Part shown: one piece after another, positions 46,549-55,330 of the stretch
How the letters are laid out: every line of letters begins with the position of its first letter
Position numbering within the stretch: the first letter of the stretch is position 1
Origin: Pseudomonas entomophila
Lineage (GTDB): Bacteria; Pseudomonadota; Gammaproteobacteria; Pseudomonadales; Pseudomonadaceae
Direction of reading: 5' to 3'
NCBI RefSeq assembly: GCF_029478665.1
Contig: NZ_JARPQB010000030.1
Location: 1-58,892 of the forward strand
DNA length: 58,892 nucleotides
Position numbers and translations under genes: made by a program
The notes under the pieces: generated by a model
Database searches by the model: none
Told to the model about the DNA's origin: nothing
The model's input: only the letters and a program-made list of their open reading frames with translations

Positions 46549-46607
46549 GAGCCAGCCTTGCTGGCGAACAGCGTCCGGCCCGATTCGCCAGCAAGGCTGG
46601 CTCCTAC
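46545..46607. repeat. REP pair (locus 14), CCAGCCTTGCTGG type, overlapping the queG stop
   Basis: GTAGGAGCCAGCCTTGCTGGCGAA and its inverse. The TAG of the first GTAG is the queG termination codon, so the element abuts the coding region exactly. Confidence 0.92.
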
Positions 46608-46623
46608 AGGTACGCGGCGTCGA

Positions 46624-47235
46624 TTAGTGTTGGTCGTTGTAGTGGAACTTGGGCATTTCCCAGTGGAACCTGATCGCCAGTAGCCGCACCAGGAACCCAC
46701 CGAACAAGGTCAGCAACATCGCCTGCTCCGCCGGGACTTTGAAATACACGCACCCCAGGTAGAACCACGCCGCGGCGAACGACACGCTGGCATACAGCTC
46801 ACGCCGGAACACCAGCGGAATGTCGTTGCAGAAGATATCCCGCAGGATCCCGCCGAACACCCCAGTGATCACCCCACTGATCGAAGCGACCAGGAACCCC
46901 TGCCCCATCTCCAGCGCGGTCATGCAGCCGATCAACGTGAAGGCCACCAACCCCAGCGCATCGAGCACCAGGAACAGCGAGCGCAAGTGGCGCATCAACG
47001 GGGCGATGAAGATGGTCAGCAGCGCCGCGAAACTGGTCAGCACCAGGTACTCCGGGTGCTTCACCCAGGTCAGCGGATAGTGCCCGAGCAACACATCGCG
47101 TACCGAGCCACCACCCAGCGCGGTGACACAGGCAATCAGCACCACGCCGAACCAGTCCATGCCTCGACGGCCGGCTGACAGGGCGCCAGTCATGGCTTCG
47201 GCGGTAATGGCGATGAGGTAGAGCATCAGCAACAT
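46624..47235 (-). CDS. UPF0126/TRIC-family membrane protein
   Basis: 203 residues with seven hydrophobic segments in two repeated halves, each with a glycine-rich kink followed by Arg-Asp: GGGSVRDVLLG and FGGILRDIFCND. This fold resembles TRIC cation channels; some bacterial members (YicG/YadS type) are reported in glycine transport. Substrate here unknown. The gene is alone between queG and orn. Confidence 0.85.
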   Translation of the reverse strand: MLLMLYLIAITAEAMTGALSAGRRGMDWFGVVLIACVTALGGGSVRDVLLGHYPLTWVKHPEYLVLTSFAALLTIFIAPLMRHLRSLFLVLDALGLVAFTLIGCMTALEMGQGFLVASISGVITGVFGGILRDIFCNDIPLVFRRELYASVSFAAAWFYLGCVYFKVPAEQAMLLTLFGGFLVRLLAIRFHWEMPKFHYNDQH

Positions 47236-47327
47236 GGTGCAGGTCCGTGCGGGAAAGGCGCGCAGTCTAACCAGTCAGGCGGGGCACCAAAAGAGGGCGC
47301 GCCGACTATCGTCGGCGCACGGCACAC

Positions 47328-47870
47328 TCAGAACTTGATGAAGTGCTCACGGTAGTGGCGCAACTCGGCAATCGACTCGCGGATATCGTCCAGCGCCAGG
47401 TGGGTGCTGCCCTTCTTGAAACTGTCACGCACATCCGGCGCCCAGCGTGCGGCAAGCTCCTTGAGGGTGGAGACGTCGAGGTTGCGGTAGTGGAAGTAGT
47501 TTTCCAGCCCACGCATGTGACGGTAAAGGAAGCGGCGATCCTGGCAGATGCTGTTGCCGCAGATCGGCGACTTGCCCTTCGGTACCCACTGTTCGAGGAA
47601 GGCGATGGTCTGCGCTTCGGCCTTGGCCATGCTCACCGTGCTCTCGCGCACACGTTGAGTGAGCCCCGAATTGCCATGGGTGCGGGTGTTCCATTCATCC
47701 ATGCGCGCCAACACTTCATCGCTGTGGTGGATGGCGATCACCGGCCCCTCGGCCAGGGTGTTCAGCTCGCTGTCGGTAACGATGGTGGCCATCTCGATGA
47801 TGACGTCGCTGTCCGGATCCAGGCCGGTCATTTCCAGATCGATCCAGATCAGGTTCTGTGGGTTCTGCAT
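47328..47870 (-). CDS. orn: Oligoribonuclease
   Basis: 180-residue DEDDh exonuclease degrading 2-5 nt RNAs and pGpG from c-di-GMP turnover. WIDLEMTGLD (D, E), the SICQDRRFLYRHM region and the final ALDDIRESIAELRHYREHF (D and H of DEDDh) are visible. The start at 47870 (MQNPQNLIW) has GAGGAG upstream. Divergent from rsgA. Confidence 0.97.
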   Translation of the reverse strand: MQNPQNLIWIDLEMTGLDPDSDVIIEMATIVTDSELNTLAEGPVIAIHHSDEVLARMDEWNTRTHGNSGLTQRVRESTVSMAKAEAQTIAFLEQWVPKGKSPICGNSICQDRRFLYRHMRGLENYFHYRNLDVSTLKELAARWAPDVRDSFKKGSTHLALDDIRESIAELRHYREHFIKF

Positions 47871-47979
47871 GAAAGGGCTCCTCTGATAGGCCGTCATATT
47901 AGCCTAGCGAGGTTGGTCGTGGGCGGGCCGTGCTAAACTGCCTGCCGTTTTCTTTCAGCCCCGCCGACACGGAACCTTC

Positions 47980-49011
47980 ATGGCCAAACGCCAGCTCAAC
48001 CGCCGCCAGAACTGGCGCATCGAAAAGATCCAGGGCGAGCGTGCCGCCCGCGCCGCCAAACGCGAGCAGCATGTGCTGCAGGAGCTGGAGGGTGGCGACC
48101 TGGGGCCGGAACAACTGGGCCTGGTGATCGCCCACTTCGGCGTGCAAGTCGAGGTCGAGGCCCAGGACGGCGAGGCTGCCGGGCAGGTCTTCCGTTGCCA
48201 CCTGCGCGCCAACCTGCCGGCGCTGGTCACCGGCGACCGCGTGGTATGGCGCGCCGGCAATCAGGGCATCGGCGTGATCGTCGCGCAGATGCCCCGCACC
48301 ACCGAACTGTGCCGGCCAAACAACCACGGCCAGCTCAAGCCCGTGGCGGCCAACGTCGACCTGATCGTCATCGTCTTCGCCCCGGCCCCCGAGCCGCACC
48401 CCAACTTGATCGACCGCTACCTGGTGGCAGCCGAGCACGCCGGCATTCGCCCGCTACTGCTGCTCAACAAGGCCGACCTGATCAACGAAGAAAATGCGCC
48501 GACCCTCAACGCCATGCTGGAGGTGTACCGCAATCTCGGCTATCCGTTGCTGGAAGTCTCCGCGCATCAGGGCGACGGCATGCAGCGCCTGCAACAAACG
48601 CTGGACGGCCATATCAGCGTGTTCGTCGGCCAGTCTGGCGTGGGCAAGTCGTCGCTGGTCAACAGCCTGCTGCCCGACGCCGGCACCCGTGTCGGCGACC
48701 TGTCGGAATGGTCGGGCCAAGGCACGCACACCACCACAACCGCGCGGCTGTACCACTTCCCCAACGGTGGCGACCTGATCGACTCGCCGGGTATCCGCGA
48801 GTTCGGCCTGGGCCATGTCAGCCGTGACGACGTGGAAGATGGCTTCATCGAGTTCCGTGACCTGATCGGCAACTGCCGATTCCGCGATTGCAAGCATGAC
48901 CGTGAACCGGGTTGCGCGTTGCTCAAGGCATTGGAAGACGGCCAGGTTTCGCAGCAGCGCATGAGCAGCTACCGCTCGATCATCGCCAGCTTGCCGGAAG
49001 ATAGCTATTAG
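47980..49011 (+). CDS. rsgA: Small-subunit ribosome biogenesis GTPase RsgA
   Basis: 343 residues: an N-terminal OB fold, circularly permuted GTPase with G4 NKAD before G1 GQSGVGKSSLVN, and G3 DSPGIREFGL, then a Zn-binding C-terminal motif CRFRDCKHDREPGC. It checks 30S maturation. MAKRQLNRRQNWRIEKIQGE is the usual N-terminus. A good terminator follows. Confidence 0.97.
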   Translation: MAKRQLNRRQNWRIEKIQGERAARAAKREQHVLQELEGGDLGPEQLGLVIAHFGVQVEVEAQDGEAAGQVFRCHLRANLPALVTGDRVVWRAGNQGIGVIVAQMPRTTELCRPNNHGQLKPVAANVDLIVIVFAPAPEPHPNLIDRYLVAAEHAGIRPLLLLNKADLINEENAPTLNAMLEVYRNLGYPLLEVSAHQGDGMQRLQQTLDGHISVFVGQSGVGKSSLVNSLLPDAGTRVGDLSEWSGQGTHTTTTARLYHFPNGGDLIDSPGIREFGLGHVSRDDVEDGFIEFRDLIGNCRFRDCKHDREPGCALLKALEDGQVSQQRMSSYRSIIASLPEDSY

Positions 49012-49034
49012 GGCTTTTCCGTAGGATGTTTTAC

Positions 49035-49063
49035 CGAGAGCCGTAGGACGGCTCTCGTTTTTT
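49035..49063 (+). terminator. Rho-independent terminator of rsgA
   Basis: CGAGAGCCGT / ACGGCTCTCG stem with AGG loop, followed by TTTTTT. Confidence 0.95.
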
Positions 49064-49163
49064 CGTCAGCTCTTGTTGATTACCTGACCTTTCACCGATT
49101 GTTCCGCCCAGGATCCGTCGCCAACCAGCGACTTCCCCTGCCCGGTTCAAGGAAGGTCACACA

Positions 49164-49223
49164 ATGACAAGATCAGCACCCTGCCTGCACTGTGCCTACC
49201 TCCCACAAGGAGAACAGCACTGA
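49164..49223 (+). CDS. 19-codon ORF with CxxC, coupled to the TIR-like gene
   Basis: Encodes MTRSAPCLHCAYLPQGEQH. GGAAGG lies 7 bases before the ATG, and the stop codon TGA overlaps the next ATG as TGATG, the arrangement used for termination-reinitiation coupling. The ribosome-binding site of the downstream gene (AAGGAG) lies inside this ORF. CLHC could bind metal or be redox active. It may be a leader peptide or a microprotein partner. No family recognised. Confidence 0.5.
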   Translation: MTRSAPCLHCAYLPQGEQH

Positions 49224-49702
49224 TGCCGGTCTTCATCAGCTACCCCCATGGCGACCGCCTGGCCGCCTTCATCCTCAACGAGCGCATGCTGCTCGAAGGC
49301 ATTCCCACCCAACTGGTACTGTTCGATTGCGACGGGCAGACCTTCGACGACTTGCATGGCAGCTTTTGCCAGCAGATGAACGATGCCACCCACTGGATCG
49401 GCGTGGTGTCGGACAGCAATAGTGGCGATTGGTGGACTGCCTGGCTGCTTGGAGCTGCGGCCATTTCCAACCGACGGGTAAGCTTCTACCACACGGGCGA
49501 GGGAGGCCCGCCGGAGCGATTGGGCAAATGGCCGGTGATGCGCGAACGCAGCCATATCGACCTGTTTGTATTGGCGTATCACGATGAACAGACGTTCGGG
49601 CGGGGGATGTCGTCGTCCACGGGACGAAGAGGCTTCAGCGATCGGGACAACGCCGACTTCTTCCATGCCGATCTCAAGGCCAAGATCCGGCGAGGGTTCT
49701 GA
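49223..49702 (+). CDS. TIR-like domain protein with substituted catalytic position
   Basis: 159-residue single-domain protein. VFISYPHGDRLAAFILNERM (residues 3-22) is the TIR strand A and helix A; THWIGVVSDSNSGDWWTAWL (56-75) corresponds to the strand C-D region of short bacterial TIR_2-type proteins. In such proteins as I recall them the WW is followed three residues later by the NADase Glu and an IG; here the same place reads Leu75-Leu76-Gly77, so hydrolase activity is doubtful. Later segments RRVSFY, LGKWPVM and HIDLFVLAYH also fit the family. It sits alone between core genes rsgA and motB, looks somewhat lower in GC than its neighbours, and is coupled to a 19-codon ORF. Role unknown; defence or signalling are possible. 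Confidence 0.75.
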   Translation: MPVFISYPHGDRLAAFILNERMLLEGIPTQLVLFDCDGQTFDDLHGSFCQQMNDATHWIGVVSDSNSGDWWTAWLLGAAAISNRRVSFYHTGEGGPPERLGKWPVMRERSHIDLFVLAYHDEQTFGRGMSSSTGRRGFSDRDNADFFHADLKAKIRRGF

Positions 49703-49770
49703 GCGGTAGGGGGTAATCCTGTGGGAGCGCCTCATTGGGCTGCGCTGTCGCGTTGGGAACAGGGCCCTCT

Positions 49771-49852
49771 GTAGGAGCGGCTTTAGCCGCGATGCAGCCG
49801 ACGCGGTGCCTGCACCCGCTTCGCGGGTGATCGCGGCTGAAGCCGCTCCTAC
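49771..49852. repeat. REP pair (locus 15), GCGGCTTTAGCCGC type
   Basis: GTAGGAGCGGCTTTAGCCGCG, a CACCCGCTTCGCGGGTG hairpin and the inverted GCGGCTGAAGCCGCTCCTAC unit, between the convergent TIR-like gene and motB. Confidence 0.92.
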
Positions 49853-49880
49853 ACAGGGGCCGCATTGCGACCCTTATCGG

Positions 49881-50900
49881 TTACTGGCCCTTGGCTTCGT
49901 CCATCTTCAACACACCATCTTCGAAGATGTTCAGCTTCTGGCGCAGCTCGCGCGGCTGCATCGGTTCCTGCGCCGCTTCGCCCGCGGTGCCAGGCGCCAC
50001 GGGCGCTGCGGCACCCGGTGCGCCACTGGCAGGCGGCGCGTCCGGGGTGCCTTGCTCGCCCTCGATGTTGCGCTGGGCCTTCTTGGTCAGCACGATGATG
50101 TCGATCCGCCGGTTGACCGGGTTGAACGGATTCTCCCGATCGAACAGCGACGACGACGCATAACCAACCACCCGGGCCACCTGGCCGTCCGGGTAGCCAC
50201 CGGCCACCAGCGCGCGACGCGCGGCGTTGGCGCGGTTGGCCGACAGTTCCCAGTTGCCGAAGTCGCCGGTGCCGGCATACGGCTTGGCGTCGGTGTGGCC
50301 GCTGATGCTGATCTTGTTCGGCACCGCCTTGATGGTGTCGGCCATGGCCAGCAGGATGTCCTCGAAATACGGCTGCAGGCGCGCGCTGCCCAGGTCGAAC
50401 ATCGGCCGGTTCTCAGCGTCCATGATCTGGATGCGCAGGCCGTCCTGGGTGATCTCGAACAGGATCTGGTCCTTGAACTTCTGCAACTGCGGGTTTTCCT
50501 CGACCTTGTTCTGCAACTCCTGCAGCAGCAGTTCCAGGCGCTCGCGCTCGACCTGCTCGGCCATGGTCTCGACCTGGTCCTTGTCCAGCTGGATGCTGGT
50601 GTCAGGCGTAGGTTCAGACTTGGTTTCCGGGTTGATGGTCTTTTCCGGCGCCAATTGCGGCGAACCACCCAGGTCGATGATGTACGGCGTGCCGCTCTCG
50701 GAAAAACCGATCGGGTCCTTGAAGTAGCCGGCGATGGCGATCTTCTGCTCGGGCGTGGCAGTGGACAGCAGCCACAGCACGAGGAAGAACGCCATCATCG
50801 CCGTGGCGAAGTCGGCGAAGGCAATCTTCCAGGCACCGCCGTGGTGGCCGTCGCCAAAGCGCTTGACGCGCTTGACGATGATGGGCTGATTGTTTTCCAT
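49881..50900 (-). CDS. motB: Flagellar motor stator protein MotB
   Basis: 339 residues: a short cytoplasmic N-terminus, one membrane helix FADFATAMMAFFLVLWLLS with the proton-carrying Asp30, a plug/linker, and an OmpA-like peptidoglycan-binding domain (ISGHTDAKPYAG...NRANAARRALVAGG...NPVNRRIDIIV). It anchors the stator to the wall. It starts 3 bases after the motA stop. Confidence 0.96.
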   Translation of the reverse strand: MENNQPIIVKRVKRFGDGHHGGAWKIAFADFATAMMAFFLVLWLLSTATPEQKIAIAGYFKDPIGFSESGTPYIIDLGGSPQLAPEKTINPETKSEPTPDTSIQLDKDQVETMAEQVERERLELLLQELQNKVEENPQLQKFKDQILFEITQDGLRIQIMDAENRPMFDLGSARLQPYFEDILLAMADTIKAVPNKISISGHTDAKPYAGTGDFGNWELSANRANAARRALVAGGYPDGQVARVVGYASSSLFDRENPFNPVNRRIDIIVLTKKAQRNIEGEQGTPDAPPASGAPGAAAPVAPGTAGEAAQEPMQPRELRQKLNIFEDGVLKMDEAKGQ

Positions 50901-50903
50901 GGC

Positions 50904-51755
50904 TTAGCGACCGCGTACTGCTTGTTCCAGCTCGGCGAAGCTCGGGCGGTGGCCCGGGTACAGCACCTTGCGACCGAACTCGACCGCCAGCGACGGCGGC
51001 ATGCCGGAAGCCGAGGCCACCAGCGCGGCCTTGATCGCCTCGTAGACGTTCAGCTCTTCCTTGGCGTCATGACGCAAGGCGTTGGCCAGAGGGCCGAAGA
51101 AGCCATAGGCGGCAAGAATACCGAAGAAGGTACCGACCAGCGCCGCACCCACGTGCAGGCCGATGGACTTCTGGTCACCGTCACCCAGCGAGGCCATGGT
51201 CACCACAATGCCCAGTACCGCCGCGACGATACCGAAGCCAGGCATGCCGTCGGCGATGCCGTTCACCGCGTGGGACGGGTGCTCCAGCTCTTCCTTCATG
51301 CTCAGCAGCTCCATGTCGAACAGGCCTTCGAGCTCATGGGGCGCCATGTTGCCGGTGGACATGATGCGCAGGTAGTCGCAGATGAACGCAGTCATGCGCT
51401 CATCGCCCATTACTGCAGGGTATTTGGCGAAGATCGGGCTGGCCGCCGGGTCCTCGATGTCGCCCTCGATGGCCATCATGCCTTCACGACGGCTCTTGTT
51501 GAGGATCTCGTACACCAGGCCCAGCACTTCGAGGTAGAAGGTGTGGGTGAAGCGGGTGCCGAACATCTTCAGCGACTTCTTGATCACATGCATGGTCATG
51601 TGACCAGGGTTGGCCTGGAGGAACGCACCGAAGGCCGCGCCGCCGATGATCAGCACCTCGAACGGTTGGATCAGTGCCGCGATCTTGCCGTGGGAAAGCA
51701 CGTAGCCGCCGAGCACACTCGCGAATACGACGATGATGCCGATAATTTTAGCCAT
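50904..51755 (-). CDS. motA: Flagellar motor stator protein MotA
   Basis: 283 residues with four membrane segments and the conserved PGFGIVAAVLGIVVTMASLGDG and GTFFGILAAYGFFGPLA regions. The cytoplasmic loop with charged residues contacts FliG. Forms the proton channel with MotB; both are in one operon away from the main flagellar cluster. Confidence 0.97.
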   Translation of the reverse strand: MAKIIGIIVVFASVLGGYVLSHGKIAALIQPFEVLIIGGAAFGAFLQANPGHMTMHVIKKSLKMFGTRFTHTFYLEVLGLVYEILNKSRREGMMAIEGDIEDPAASPIFAKYPAVMGDERMTAFICDYLRIMSTGNMAPHELEGLFDMELLSMKEELEHPSHAVNGIADGMPGFGIVAAVLGIVVTMASLGDGDQKSIGLHVGAALVGTFFGILAAYGFFGPLANALRHDAKEELNVYEAIKAALVASASGMPPSLAVEFGRKVLYPGHRPSFAELEQAVRGR

Positions 51756-51885
51756 AAGTTGAAAGCACTTGCTGTCGTGGTCAGGGTAGGGAGCGGGAGC
51801 TTGAAAACTCTTCTTCTACTTATCGGCAGAACTGCGCCAGACTATAGCCACTCAATGCGAAAAGCCAGTTCGGACTGATGTCAAT

Positions 51886-53421
51886 ATGCCAATTGAAACC
51901 AAGGTGCCAAGTCAGGTCCCGTCGAGTCTAGAGGCCTGGGTAAAGCTGCTCGACGGGATTCGCGTGCCGATTCCGAAGGACAGCCACGACCGTGTGCTGC
52001 AGGCCATCAACGACAACCGCCGCTCCCTGCGCGACATCGCCGAACTGATGCAGGACAGCCCCGCGCTGGTGCTCTGCGTGATGCGCGAAGCCAACCACCC
52101 GGCCAATGCCAGCCAGGCGGAACCCGCCGAAAGCCTGGAAATCGCCCTCAACCGCCTGGGCCTGGCGCGCACCAGCCAGTTGCTGGCGCGCCTGCCCGCC
52201 GTACCCGACGACGACATCCCACCGGTACTGAGCCAGTTCCTGCTGATCAGCCAGCACGCCACGCAACAGGCCAACGGCCTGTTCGCCAGCCGCCTGGCAC
52301 GCCTGTGGCAGGAGATCCACTGGGGCAGCCTGCTGTTCCTCTCGCCGCTGTGGCCATTGGCCCTGGCCTACCCCAAGCTGCTCGATACCTGGGAGCTGCG
52401 TGTTATCCACAAGGGGGAGAACGCCGGCGAGGTCGAGCAGGAACTGTTCGGCGTGCGCATCATGCAGTTGTGCCAGGCCATGGCCCAGCACTGGCGGTTG
52501 CCGGAGTGGGTGACCCAGGGGTACCGCCTGTTGATGGACGAGCGCGAACAACTGGCGCAGGTGCTGAGCATCGCCCGCGAGCAGGATCCGCTGGTCCAGC
52601 AGCAACGCCTGGACGAGGAACCGGCCTTGCGCCGCTGGTTCAACCAGCCACCCAACACCGTGCTGCTGGCCAACGGCCTGGCCCTGGCCGCCCAGGTGGG
52701 TTGGGACAACCCGCACCTGCTGCGCTGGCAGTTGCTCACTGCGCTCTACCTGCAAACCACGCTGGACGACGTCCAGCAGCAGGTCCACCAGCAGGCCGCG
52801 GCCAGTGCCCGCCATCACGCGCAGCACGCCCTGTTCCATCCGGCCGAGGCGCTGATATGGCCCTGGCACCAGCGTCGCCCGCACCCGGACATGCTCACCC
52901 CGCCGCCGCCCGCGCATCAGGATCTCGAACGCTGGCGCAAGCTGTGCGCCGAACTGCTGGCCCAACCGAGCCCGTTCAGCAACGCCGTGCACCTCGCCAC
53001 CCAGGCCTGCGAAGCCCTGCTGGCCTGCGGCATGCAGCGGGTGATGCTGTTGATGCTGGACAAGCCCAATGAATGCCTGCGTGTACAGCAATTGGCCGGC
53101 CTGCCGAAGGAGGCTGCCGCTCAAGTGCTTCCACTGGCCGGGAGCAAACTGCTTCAGCGCCTGCTGAGCCAAGCCACGCAACTGCGCCTGACCCCCGAGA
53201 ACCACGCGCAGTTCGCGGCACTGATGCCCGCGCCACTGCGCGCCTTCTTCAAGGGCGAGCACCTGCTGCTGCGCTCGCTGGCGGTCAACGGCCAGCCTTT
53301 GATGCTGATGGTCGCCGACCAGGGCGGCAAACCGCTGGCCGATGTTGGCGTACAGGCCTTCGGCAAGACCGCGCAGTGTGTGGAACGTGCCCTGGCCACC
53401 TTTGGTGCCCGCCATTCATAA
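51886..53421 (+). CDS. HDOD-domain protein
   Basis: 511 residues. The N-terminal part (about 15-230) fits HDOD: IRVPIPKDSHDRVLQAINDNRRSLRDIAELMQDSPALVLCVMREANHP and ALNRLGLARTSQLLARLP. The C-terminal region (about 340-505) has an alpha/beta character reminiscent of a GAF-like domain but without clear motifs. HDOD proteins are non-catalytic scaffolds in signalling and surface behaviour. It is divergent from motA and followed 45 bases later by the rhodanese gene. Specific function unknown. Confidence 0.8.
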   Translation: MPIETKVPSQVPSSLEAWVKLLDGIRVPIPKDSHDRVLQAINDNRRSLRDIAELMQDSPALVLCVMREANHPANASQAEPAESLEIALNRLGLARTSQLLARLPAVPDDDIPPVLSQFLLISQHATQQANGLFASRLARLWQEIHWGSLLFLSPLWPLALAYPKLLDTWELRVIHKGENAGEVEQELFGVRIMQLCQAMAQHWRLPEWVTQGYRLLMDEREQLAQVLSIAREQDPLVQQQRLDEEPALRRWFNQPPNTVLLANGLALAAQVGWDNPHLLRWQLLTALYLQTTLDDVQQQVHQQAAASARHHAQHALFHPAEALIWPWHQRRPHPDMLTPPPPAHQDLERWRKLCAELLAQPSPFSNAVHLATQACEALLACGMQRVMLLMLDKPNECLRVQQLAGLPKEAAAQVLPLAGSKLLQRLLSQATQLRLTPENHAQFAALMPAPLRAFFKGEHLLLRSLAVNGQPLMLMVADQGGKPLADVGVQAFGKTAQCVERALATFGARHS

Positions 53422-53466
53422 CGACCTTGCGCTACAATCGCCCTCTTTCCACCCTGGAGATCGTGG

Positions 53467-54276
53467 ATGACTGATTTTTCCGGCTTGCCCCTGGTGATCG
53501 AGCCTGCGGACCTGCTGCCGCGCCTGGATTCGCCACAGTTGATCCTGGTCGACCTGACCAGCGCCAACCGCTATGGCAGTGGGCATATCCCCGGGGCCCG
53601 CTTCGTCGACCCGAAACGCACCCAGCTGGGCCAACCGCCAGCGCCGGGTTTGCTGCCGGCTCGTGCCGACCTGGAAAAGCTGTTCGGTGAGCTCGGCCAC
53701 CGCGACGACGCGGTCTATGTGGTCTACGACGACGAGGGTGGTGGCTGGGCCGGGCGTTTCATCTGGCTGCTCGACGTGATCGGCCACAAGGGCTACCACT
53801 ATCTCAATGGCGGCATCCACGCCTGGCCGGCAGACACACTGTCCACCGAGGTGCCTGAAAATGCCGACGGCCCGGTGAGCCTGCGACTGCATGACGAACC
53901 CACCGCCACCCGTGAATACCTGCAGAGCCGCCTGGGCGCCACCGATCTGGCTATCTGGGATGCTCGTGCACCTGGGGAGTACCGTGGCGAGAAAGTCCTG
54001 GCGGCCAAAGGCGGGCACATCCCTGGCGCGATCAACTTCGAGTGGACCGCCGGCATGGACCTCAACGACCACCTGCGTATCCGCAAGGACATCGCCGAAA
54101 TTCTGCAAAACCTGGGTATCACCCCGGACAAGGAAGTGATCACCCACTGCCAGACTCACCACCGCTCCGGCTTCACCTACCTCGTGGCCAAGGCCCTCGG
54201 CTATCCACGGGTCAAGGGTTATGCCGGTTCCTGGGGCGAATGGGGCAACCACCCCGACACGCCCGTCGAAGTTTAA
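53467..54276 (+). CDS. rhdA: Thiosulfate sulfurtransferase (rhodanese), RhdA type
   Basis: 269 residues, two rhodanese domains; the active Cys228 lies in CQTHHRSG, the loop typical of Azotobacter RhdA. It transfers sulfane sulfur from thiosulfate to thiol acceptors or cyanide. GGAGATCGTGG precedes the ATG. psd follows 9 bases later on the same strand. Confidence 0.93.
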   Translation: MTDFSGLPLVIEPADLLPRLDSPQLILVDLTSANRYGSGHIPGARFVDPKRTQLGQPPAPGLLPARADLEKLFGELGHRDDAVYVVYDDEGGGWAGRFIWLLDVIGHKGYHYLNGGIHAWPADTLSTEVPENADGPVSLRLHDEPTATREYLQSRLGATDLAIWDARAPGEYRGEKVLAAKGGHIPGAINFEWTAGMDLNDHLRIRKDIAEILQNLGITPDKEVITHCQTHHRSGFTYLVAKALGYPRVKGYAGSWGEWGNHPDTPVEV

Positions 54277-54285
54277 GGACGCTCA

Positions 54286-55149
54286 ATGAAATCCCGCTTG
54301 TTCATCATCAGCCAGTACCTGCTGCCGCACCACCTGCTGTCGCGCCTGGCCGGCTGCGTCGCCGAGTGCCGCGCGCGCTGGTTCAAGAATGCCTTCACCG
54401 CCTGGTTCGCCAAGCGCTACCAGGTGAACATGTCCGAGGCGCTGGTCGAAGACCTCAGCGCCTACGAGCATTTCAACGCATTCTTCACCCGCGCCCTCAA
54501 GCCGGGCGCCCGCCCGCTGGACGAGACCCCCGGCGCGATCCTCTGCCCGGCCGATGGCGCCGTCAGCCAGCTCGGGCCCATCGAACACGGCCGTATTTTC
54601 CAAGCCAAGGGCCATGGCTACAGCGCCCTGGAGCTGCTGGGTGGCGATCCAGCCCTGGCCGCTCCGTTCATGGGCGGCGAGTTCGCCACCATCTACCTGT
54701 CGCCCAAGGACTACCACCGCGTGCACATGCCGCTGGCCGGCACCCTGCGCGAGATGGTCTACGTGCCTGGCCGGCTGTTCTCGGTCAACCAGACCACCGC
54801 GGAAAACGTTCCGGAGCTGTTCGCTCGCAACGAACGCGTGGTCTGCCTGTTCGACACCGAACGCGGCCCGATGGCCGTGGTGCTGGTGGGCGCGATGATC
54901 GTCGCCTCGATCGAAACCGTCTGGGCTGGCCTGGTCACCCCACCGAAGCGCGAACTGAAGACCTTCCGCTACGACGAAGCCAGCCGCGCGCCGATCCACC
55001 TGGAGAAAGGCGCCGAGCTGGGTCGCTTCAAGCTGGGCTCCACCGCTATCGTGCTGTTCGGGCCCGAGCAGGTGAAGTGGGCCGAAAGCCTGGGTGCGGG
55101 TTCCGCGGTACGCATGGGTGAGCTGCTGGCGCAGCCGAGCCAGGCCTGA
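54286..55149 (+). CDS. psd: Phosphatidylserine decarboxylase proenzyme
   Basis: 287 residues. The self-cleavage motif LGST has Ser252, which becomes the pyruvoyl group of the alpha chain. The N-terminal membrane-associated segment and the YLSPKDYHRVHMPLAG motif are clear. It makes phosphatidylethanolamine in the inner membrane. AAGGACG precedes the ATG; a strong terminator follows. Confidence 0.97.
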   Translation: MKSRLFIISQYLLPHHLLSRLAGCVAECRARWFKNAFTAWFAKRYQVNMSEALVEDLSAYEHFNAFFTRALKPGARPLDETPGAILCPADGAVSQLGPIEHGRIFQAKGHGYSALELLGGDPALAAPFMGGEFATIYLSPKDYHRVHMPLAGTLREMVYVPGRLFSVNQTTAENVPELFARNERVVCLFDTERGPMAVVLVGAMIVASIETVWAGLVTPPKRELKTFRYDEASRAPIHLEKGAELGRFKLGSTAIVLFGPEQVKWAESLGAGSAVRMGELLAQPSQA

Positions 55150-55161
55150 CCATCCGGTAAT

Positions 55162-55200
55162 AAAAAGCCCTGCATGATTCAAATCATGCAGGGCTTTTTT
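55162..55200. terminator. Strong bidirectional-looking terminator after psd
   Basis: 17-bp perfect stem AAAAAGCCCTGCATGAT / ATCATGCAGGGCTTTTT with TCAA loop; T-runs on both strands. Confidence 0.95.
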
Positions 55201-55214
55201 TGCCTTGGGATTGC

Positions 55215-55319
55215 AGGGAGGGCTTCGCCCTCCTTTCGCGGCGCAAGGCCGCTCCTACAGGGGGACACGACCATCTGTAGGAGCGGCCTTGTGCCGCGAA
55301 AGGGCCGCAACGCGGCCCA
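55215..55319. repeat. REP pair (locus 16), GCGGCCTTGTGCCGC type
   Basis: Inverted pair with flanking GC hairpins (GGAGGGCTTCGCCCTCC; GGGCCGCAACGCGGCCC), between the convergent psd and serB genes. Confidence 0.92.
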
Positions 55320-55330
55320 GGGGCTCAAGA

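Noticed and set aside
49223..49702. Thoeris or another complete TIR-based anti-phage system
   Set aside because: No ThsA/SLOG or other effector gene is adjacent; neighbours are rsgA and motB. Only a TIR-like protein with a substituted catalytic position is present.
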